Source of the DNA: Altererythrobacter sp.
GTDB taxonomy: Bacteria > Pseudomonadota > Alphaproteobacteria > Sphingomonadales > Sphingomonadaceae
Length of the DNA stretch: 64,000 nucleotides
NCBI GenBank assembly: GCA_031178065.1
Contig: JAPSJS010000006.1
Location: 1 to 64,000 of the forward strand
Reading direction: 5' to 3'
The translations under genes were made by a program, and so were the position numbers. Below the pieces are notes generated by a model. That model was given only the letters and a program-made list of their open reading frames with translations. It was not told the DNA's origin and made no database searches. Shown here piece by piece: positions 59,641-64,000 of this stretch (positions within the stretch are counted from its first letter, which is position 1; each line of letters starts with the position of its first letter).

Positions 59641-60115
59641 TCGTGATCGACTTCACGCCGTCGCCAACCGGGAATGCCGTCTTCGTGTAGCTCGGCTTGC
59701 CGAGATTGAAGATGTTGATGCTCGGGTTGTTGGACATACCGCCACCGTCTTCACGCAGGTCCGTGTCGCCGTTGCCGTTGATGTCGTGACGCACAGCCAC
59801 GGCATAGGTGCCGGCAGAGGGCACGGGCAGGCAGAAGGTCATCGTGCCGCGCTGCGCCGAGGCTTCCACACGGTGGAGCCACTTGCCCTTCTTGAGCCAT
59901 TCGGAACTGGTGCCGCGATAGGTTTGCACCCGTATCGTGCCGCGGGAGGACTTGACGCCGGTCACCGTCACCTTGACAGCCGGGCCGCTGCCGGCGCTGC
60001 ACCGGCCGAGGTCGTTTGAGATCTTCTGCTGATAGGCCTGTGCCGGCGCGGTCGCCAGCATGCCGGCCGTGAGCATCGCGCCGGCGGCAATTCCGAGGGT
60101 TTTCCTGAGAGTCAT
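59618..60115 (-). CDS. DUF2141-domain exported protein
   Basis: This 165-residue protein has a Sec signal (MLTAGMLATAPAQA) and a beta-sandwich DUF2141 domain: VKVTVTGVKSSRGTIRVQTYRG, TYAVAVRHDINGNGDTDLREDG, PSYTKTAFPVGDG. Family members are small periplasmic or secreted proteins of unknown role. Convergent with, and overlapping by 23 bp, the preceding gene. Confidence 0.85.
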   Translation of the reverse strand: MTLRKTLGIAAGAMLTAGMLATAPAQAYQQKISNDLGRCSAGSGPAVKVTVTGVKSSRGTIRVQTYRGTSSEWLKKGKWLHRVEASAQRGTMTFCLPVPSAGTYAVAVRHDINGNGDTDLREDGGGMSNNPSINIFNLGKPSYTKTAFPVGDGVKSITINMKYWG

Positions 60116-60366
60116 CGTCTGCTGCGGTCCATCGTTGCTGCGGGGGGAGGTCGAGCGGCAATTCATGCCGCCGGGGTACGGCGATGGCCGGCCCCCTGTC
60201 TTGGCAATGCATCTGCGGCGGGCGGCCTTAATTGGCCCTGAATTCGCCGCTGGACAACCATTCATCGCCGGAACGACTCGCCTGGTGCACACTATGTGGA
60301 AAAGGTGGCGGTGCGCGCTTGTCGTGATTCCGGTCGCGCTCTAGGCGGAGTTTCCCGCCCTTTGCA
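60116..60366. other. Divergent intergenic region before rpe
   Basis: About 250 bp between the DUF2141 gene (leftward) and rpe (rightward). It must hold both promoters. I see no strong palindrome; a short GGCGG...CCGCC hairpin (60344-60359) lies just before rpe. A 16-codon frame at 60293 ([16 protein letters not shown]) has no ribosome-binding site and is not called. Confidence 0.4.
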
Positions 60367-61041
60367 ATGCGATCGACCATGGCCGCGCCGCTTATTTCCC
60401 CGTCCATCCTGTCCGCCGACTTCGCGCGTCTGGGCGAGGAAGTGCGTGCGATCGACGCCGCCGGCGCGGACTGGATCCACATCGACGTGATGGACGGGCA
60501 TTACGTGCCTAACATCACCATCGGCCCAGCCGTGGTGAAGGCGCTCCGCCCGCACACCGACAAGCCGTTCGACGTGCATCTGATGATCAGCCCGGTCGAC
60601 GCCTATCTCGAGGCGTTCGCCGAAGCCGGCGCCGACATCATCACTGTCCATCCCGAAGCCGGCCCGCACACCCACCGCACGCTGCAGGCGATCCGCGGCC
60701 TGGGCAAGAAGGCCGGGGTCGTGCTCAATCCCGGCACGCCGCCCGACGCGCTCGAGTACCTGCTCGACCTCGCCGATCTCGTACTGGTGATGAGCGTCAA
60801 TCCCGGTTTCGGCGGGCAGAGCTTCATCGACAGCCAGCTGCGCAAGACCGAGGCGATCCGCCGGATGATCGACGCCAGCGGGCGCGACATCCGGCTCGAG
60901 GTCGACGGCGGCGTGAACGAGGAGACCGCGCGGCTCTGCGTCGCCGCCGGGGCCGACGTGCTCGTCGCCGGCTCCGCCACGTTCAAGGGCGGGCCCGGGC
61001 GCTATGCCGCCAATATCGCCGCCCTGAGGGGGGAAGGCTGA
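60367..61041 (+). CDS. rpe: Ribulose-phosphate 3-epimerase
   Basis: This 224-residue (or 220 if starting at ATG 60379) TIM-barrel enzyme of the pentose phosphate/Calvin pathways interconverts ribulose-5-phosphate and xylulose-5-phosphate. Motifs: [67 protein letters not shown]. Its stop overlaps the start of the next gene (TGATG). Confidence 0.95.
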   Translation: MRSTMAAPLISPSILSADFARLGEEVRAIDAAGADWIHIDVMDGHYVPNITIGPAVVKALRPHTDKPFDVHLMISPVDAYLEAFAEAGADIITVHPEAGPHTHRTLQAIRGLGKKAGVVLNPGTPPDALEYLLDLADLVLVMSVNPGFGGQSFIDSQLRKTEAIRRMIDASGRDIRLEVDGGVNEETARLCVAAGADVLVAGSATFKGGPGRYAANIAALRGEG

Positions 61042-62918
61042 TGGACCGCGTGGCGCCGCTCGCCGATAGAGGCGCCCGCGACGCCGACGATCGCGACTGG
61101 GTGGAGCCTGCGCTGCCGCTGCACGCGGATACGGGCGACGATCTGGTCCGGCGCGAGAAGACCCGGCACGAAAGAGACCGGCGCGAAGTGCTCGAACCGG
61201 GCCGTTCGCTGGCCCTTTCCGATCTCGCGCCGCCCCGGCTCGGTGCCGGCGAGCGGCTGATCCGCCTCGCCTACGGCATGGGCGTTTCGGGATCGACGCT
61301 CACCGCGCCGTTCGCCAAGCCGGCCAAGCCACGCCTGCTCGGCACGGTCGAGAGCCCCTATGCCGGTGACCGCGCGGCGGGCGTCGCGCTGCGCGCCGGG
61401 CATTTCCTGATCTACGGGGTCAAGGCGCCGATCGCGCAGATGGAGTTCGATTCGGTCGCGCGGCTGACGCCGCCGTTCGAGCGGACCGTCCACGGCTTCG
61501 GCTGGCTGCGCGATCTGGCCGCCAGCGCGCCGCGCGAACAATGCCTCGCCACGGCCGAGCGCCTGCTGCGCGCCTGGCTCGAGGCCAATCCCGCGCCCGG
61601 CAAGGGGGCCGCCTGGCAGGTCGAGCACGTCGGCAACCGCCTGCGCAACTGGCTCGTCTTCGCACCGCTGATCCTGTCCGGCGAAGGGACGCAGCTCCGC
61701 GGGCAGACGCTCGCCGCTATCGCGGAGACCGCGCGCTGGCTCGACCGCAAGGTCGGGCGGGCGGAGGACGGGCCTGGCGCCGTGGCCGGCTGGACGGCGC
61801 TCACCGCCGCCGGGCTGCTGTTGCCCGACGGCAAGCCGCGCCGGCTCTATGCCGAAGCCGGGCTCGCGCGCGCGCTCGGCGAGCTGGTGGCGGAGGACGG
61901 CGGGGTCCTCTCGCGCAGCCCGCTGGCGCAGATGGACGCGATCGCTGCGCTGGTGGACCTGCGCGCCTGCTACGAGGCGGTGAAGCGCAATCCGCCGCAG
62001 GTGCTCGAGACGATGCTGCAACTGCTCGTGCCGCCGCTGCTCTCGCTGCTGCACGGGGATGGGGGGCTCGGCAACTGGCAGGGCGCGGGCGCGATCGGTG
62101 CCGATCGCGTCGCCGCCCTGGTCGAGGCGAGCCGCGTGCGCACGCGGCCGCTCAAGGAACCGCGCCAGTGGGGCTATCAGCGGGTCGCCGCGCACAAGTC
62201 GGTCCTGATCGTCGACACCGCGCCTCCGGCGCTGCCGCGTCACGCCCGCGCCGGCTGTGCCTCGACGCTGGCGTTTGAATTCTCGATCGACGGGCAGCGG
62301 CTGGTCGTCAATTGCGGCGGGGCCGCCTTTGCCGGCGGGCAGGTGCCCGTGCGGATCGAGCAGGGCCTGCGCGCGACCGCGGCGCACTCGACGCTTGTGC
62401 TCGACGAAGCGAACTCGACCGCCATCCTCCTCGGCGGCAAGCTCGGCAGCGGGGTCAACGAAGTCGAGGTCGACCGCCGCATGCTCGACCTCAACGGTGG
62501 CAGCGCGACGCGGGTGGAGGCGAGCCACGACGGCTATGCCGCACGCTACGGCCTGATGCACCGCCGCATCCTGATCCTGCGCGATAACGGCCACGAATTG
62601 CGCGGCGAGGACGTGTTGCTGCCCGCTGGCAAGACTGGCAAGCGCGGCAAGATAGCTTTCGCGATTCGCTTCCACCTCGGCCCCGGGGTCGAGGCGCGCC
62701 TGTCGGAAGACGGCAAGGGAGCCGGCCTCGCGTTGCCCGACGGCAGCTACTGGCAGTTCCGCTTGCCCCAGGGCGACGGGGCGGGCGATCTGGCGATCGA
62801 GGAAAGTCTGTGGATCGACGGACTGGGCAAGCCCCATCCGATCGAGCAACTGGTCATTCAAGGGATGACATCGCGCAGCGGGGGAAGTTTCTCCTGGCTG
62901 CTCAAGAAGATGGGATAG
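61041..62918 (+). CDS. Heparinase II/III-family protein
   Basis: This 625-residue protein has an N-terminal (alpha/alpha)-barrel-like helical region and a C-terminal beta-sandwich typical of heparinase II/III-like proteins ([46 protein letters not shown]). No signal peptide is present. In alphaproteobacteria this gene commonly sits between rpe and purH. Activity on a uronic-acid glycan is known only for characterised relatives. Confidence 0.85.
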   Translation: MDRVAPLADRGARDADDRDWVEPALPLHADTGDDLVRREKTRHERDRREVLEPGRSLALSDLAPPRLGAGERLIRLAYGMGVSGSTLTAPFAKPAKPRLLGTVESPYAGDRAAGVALRAGHFLIYGVKAPIAQMEFDSVARLTPPFERTVHGFGWLRDLAASAPREQCLATAERLLRAWLEANPAPGKGAAWQVEHVGNRLRNWLVFAPLILSGEGTQLRGQTLAAIAETARWLDRKVGRAEDGPGAVAGWTALTAAGLLLPDGKPRRLYAEAGLARALGELVAEDGGVLSRSPLAQMDAIAALVDLRACYEAVKRNPPQVLETMLQLLVPPLLSLLHGDGGLGNWQGAGAIGADRVAALVEASRVRTRPLKEPRQWGYQRVAAHKSVLIVDTAPPALPRHARAGCASTLAFEFSIDGQRLVVNCGGAAFAGGQVPVRIEQGLRATAAHSTLVLDEANSTAILLGGKLGSGVNEVEVDRRMLDLNGGSATRVEASHDGYAARYGLMHRRILILRDNGHELRGEDVLLPAGKTGKRGKIAFAIRFHLGPGVEARLSEDGKGAGLALPDGSYWQFRLPQGDGAGDLAIEESLWIDGLGKPHPIEQLVIQGMTSRSGGSFSWLLKKMG

Positions 62919-62925
62919 AATTCAA

Positions 62926-64000
62926 GTGAGCGACGTGACGATCAAGCGGGCACTGCTTTCGGTGTCCGACAAGAGCGGTTTGGTGGATCTGGGCGCGAAG
63001 CTGGCCAAGGGCGGCGTCGAGCTGGTCTCCACCGGCGGCACCGCGCGTGCTCTGCGCGAGGCCGGGCTGGCCGTGCGCGACGTCTCCGACCTCACCGGCT
63101 TTCCCGAGATGATGGACGGGCGGGTCAAGACACTGCACCCGATGGTCCACGGCGGCCTGCTGGCGGTGCGCGACAACCCCGAACATGCCGCGGCGATGGA
63201 AACGCACGAAATCGGCGCGATCGATCTGGTCGTGGTCAATCTCTACCCGTTCGAGGCGACCGTCGCGCGCGGCGCCGAGCGCGAGGAGATCATCGAGAAC
63301 ATCGATATCGGGGGGCCCAGCATGGTCCGCTCCGCGGCGAAGAACCACCAGTTCGTCACCATCGTAACCGATCCGGCCGACTACGACGACCTGCTGGACG
63401 AACTCGCCGCGCACGATGGCGGCACATCTCTCGAATTCCGCCGCAAGATGGCGGCCAAGGCCTTCGCCGCGACCGCTGCCTATGATTCGATGATCAGCCA
63501 GTGGTTCGCCTTCGCCGATCAGGGACAGACCTTTCCCGACATGCTGGCGGTCAACGGCCGCCGCGTGACCGAGCTGCGCTATGGCGAGAACCCGCACCAG
63601 AAAGCTGCGCTCTATACGCCCGTGGGTCCGCACGCGCGCGGCATCGCGCAGGCCGAGCAGCTCCAGGGCAAGGAGCTCAGCTACAACAACTACAACGACG
63701 CGGACGCGGCGCTCGAGCTCTGCGCGGAGTTTGCGGGCGGCGACCCGGCGGTGGTGATCGTCAAGCATGCCAATCCCTGCGGCGTCGCCCAGCGCAGCTC
63801 GCTGCTGGATGCGTGGAACGAAGCGCTCGCCTGCGACAGCGTCTCGGCCTTCGGCGGGATCGTCTGCGTGAACACCGAGCTCGACGGGCCGACGGCGGAG
63901 GCGATCTGCGACATCTTCACCGAAGTCGTGATCGCACCCACGGTGAGCGAGGAGGCGCGAGCGGCCTTCGCGAAGAAGAAGAACCTGCGTCTGCTCGTCA
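62926..64000 (+). CDS. purH: Bifunctional AICAR transformylase/IMP cyclohydrolase, 5' part
   Basis: The gene starts at GTG 62926, 7 bp after the heparinase-like gene, and continues past the window end. Visible: the N-terminal IMP cyclohydrolase (MGS-like) domain ([80 protein letters not shown]) and the first part of the AICAR transformylase domain ([29 protein letters not shown]). It catalyses the last two steps of IMP synthesis. Confidence 0.97.
   Translation, partial: MSDVTIKRALLSVSDKSGLVDLGAKLAKGGVELVSTGGTARALREAGLAVRDVSDLTGFPEMMDGRVKTLHPMVHGGLLAVRDNPEHAAAMETHEIGAIDLVVVNLYPFEATVARGAEREEIIENIDIGGPSMVRSAAKNHQFVTIVTDPADYDDLLDELAAHDGGTSLEFRRKMAAKAFAATAAYDSMISQWFAFADQGQTFPDMLAVNGRRVTELRYGENPHQKAALYTPVGPHARGIAQAEQLQGKELSYNNYNDADAALELCAEFAGGDPAVVIVKHANPCGVAQRSSLLDAWNEALACDSVSAFGGIVCVNTELDGPTAEAICDIFTEVVIAPTVSEEARAAFAKKKNLRLLV

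Noticed and set aside
60293-60343. Sixteen-codon frame [16 protein letters not shown] before rpe
   Set aside because: No ribosome-binding site and no coupling to rpe; likely chance.

Overview
This window is a dense, high-GC alphaproteobacterial chromosome segment, most likely from the Sphingomonadales and probably Erythrobacteraceae-like. I infer this from TonB-dependent receptors without SusD partners, MmcB, PopZ, an UrcA-family protein, a beta-propeller phytase paired with its receptor, LytS/LytTR pairs and near-consensus CtrA boxes. No integrase, insertion sequence, CRISPR array or phage gene was recognised.

Left edge (1-980). The N-terminal part of a Bap/BapA-type surface adhesin lies on the minus strand. 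Its prefix domain is followed by 89 consecutive Asp-Ala dipeptides that run off the window.

Mannose-glycan utilisation locus (1435-21296). This is the most distinctive region. The genes are mannose-6-phosphate isomerase (minus strand), a FucP/GluP-type sugar:H+ symporter, a ROK repressor, a GH92 alpha-mannosidase, a GH2 beta-glycosidase, a TonB-dependent receptor, a GH43-like hydrolase, a second GH92, a GH125 exo-alpha-1,6-mannosidase, a third GH92 and a ROK sugar kinase. All six hydrolases carry Sec or Tat signals. The inferred route is outer-membrane import of mannose-rich oligosaccharides, periplasmic trimming to mannose, symport across the inner membrane, phosphorylation by the ROK kinase and isomerisation to fructose-6-phosphate by ManA. 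No endo-acting enzyme is present here.

Housekeeping and stress block (21317-32578). It holds a CadR regulator divergent from a CDF metal exporter across a textbook operator, tRNA-Arg(CCG), mmcB, an S9 peptidase with a thioredoxin-like ferredoxin, a pcm-tolC-popZ operon behind an operator-overlapped promoter, class I fumarase, and a LytS/LytTR pair.

Middle block (32653-47239). It holds an UrcA-family protein with a striking leader hairpin, a lipid-kinase/phosphoesterase pair, a phytase/TonB-receptor operon with a possible Pho box, a Kef/YbaL-type antiporter, rplM-rpsI with a terminator, a ctaA-cutA-hypothetical chain of GTGA overlaps, a MerC-type protein, a ThiS-ThiG fusion, and a ParD-like antitoxin overlapping methionine aminopeptidase.

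Right block (47355-64000). It holds a sterol-desaturase family enzyme, a PAS protein, an APP1-type phosphatase, a periplasmic M48/DsbA/PDZ-M48 operon, an HD-domain protein, a second LytS/LytTR pair, adenosine kinase, an EI24 protein, small hypotheticals, rpe, a heparinase II/III-like protein and the 5' part of purH. Three poorly characterised genes (45707, 48157, 59002) each have a near-consensus CtrA box about 45-55 bp upstream of the start codon.
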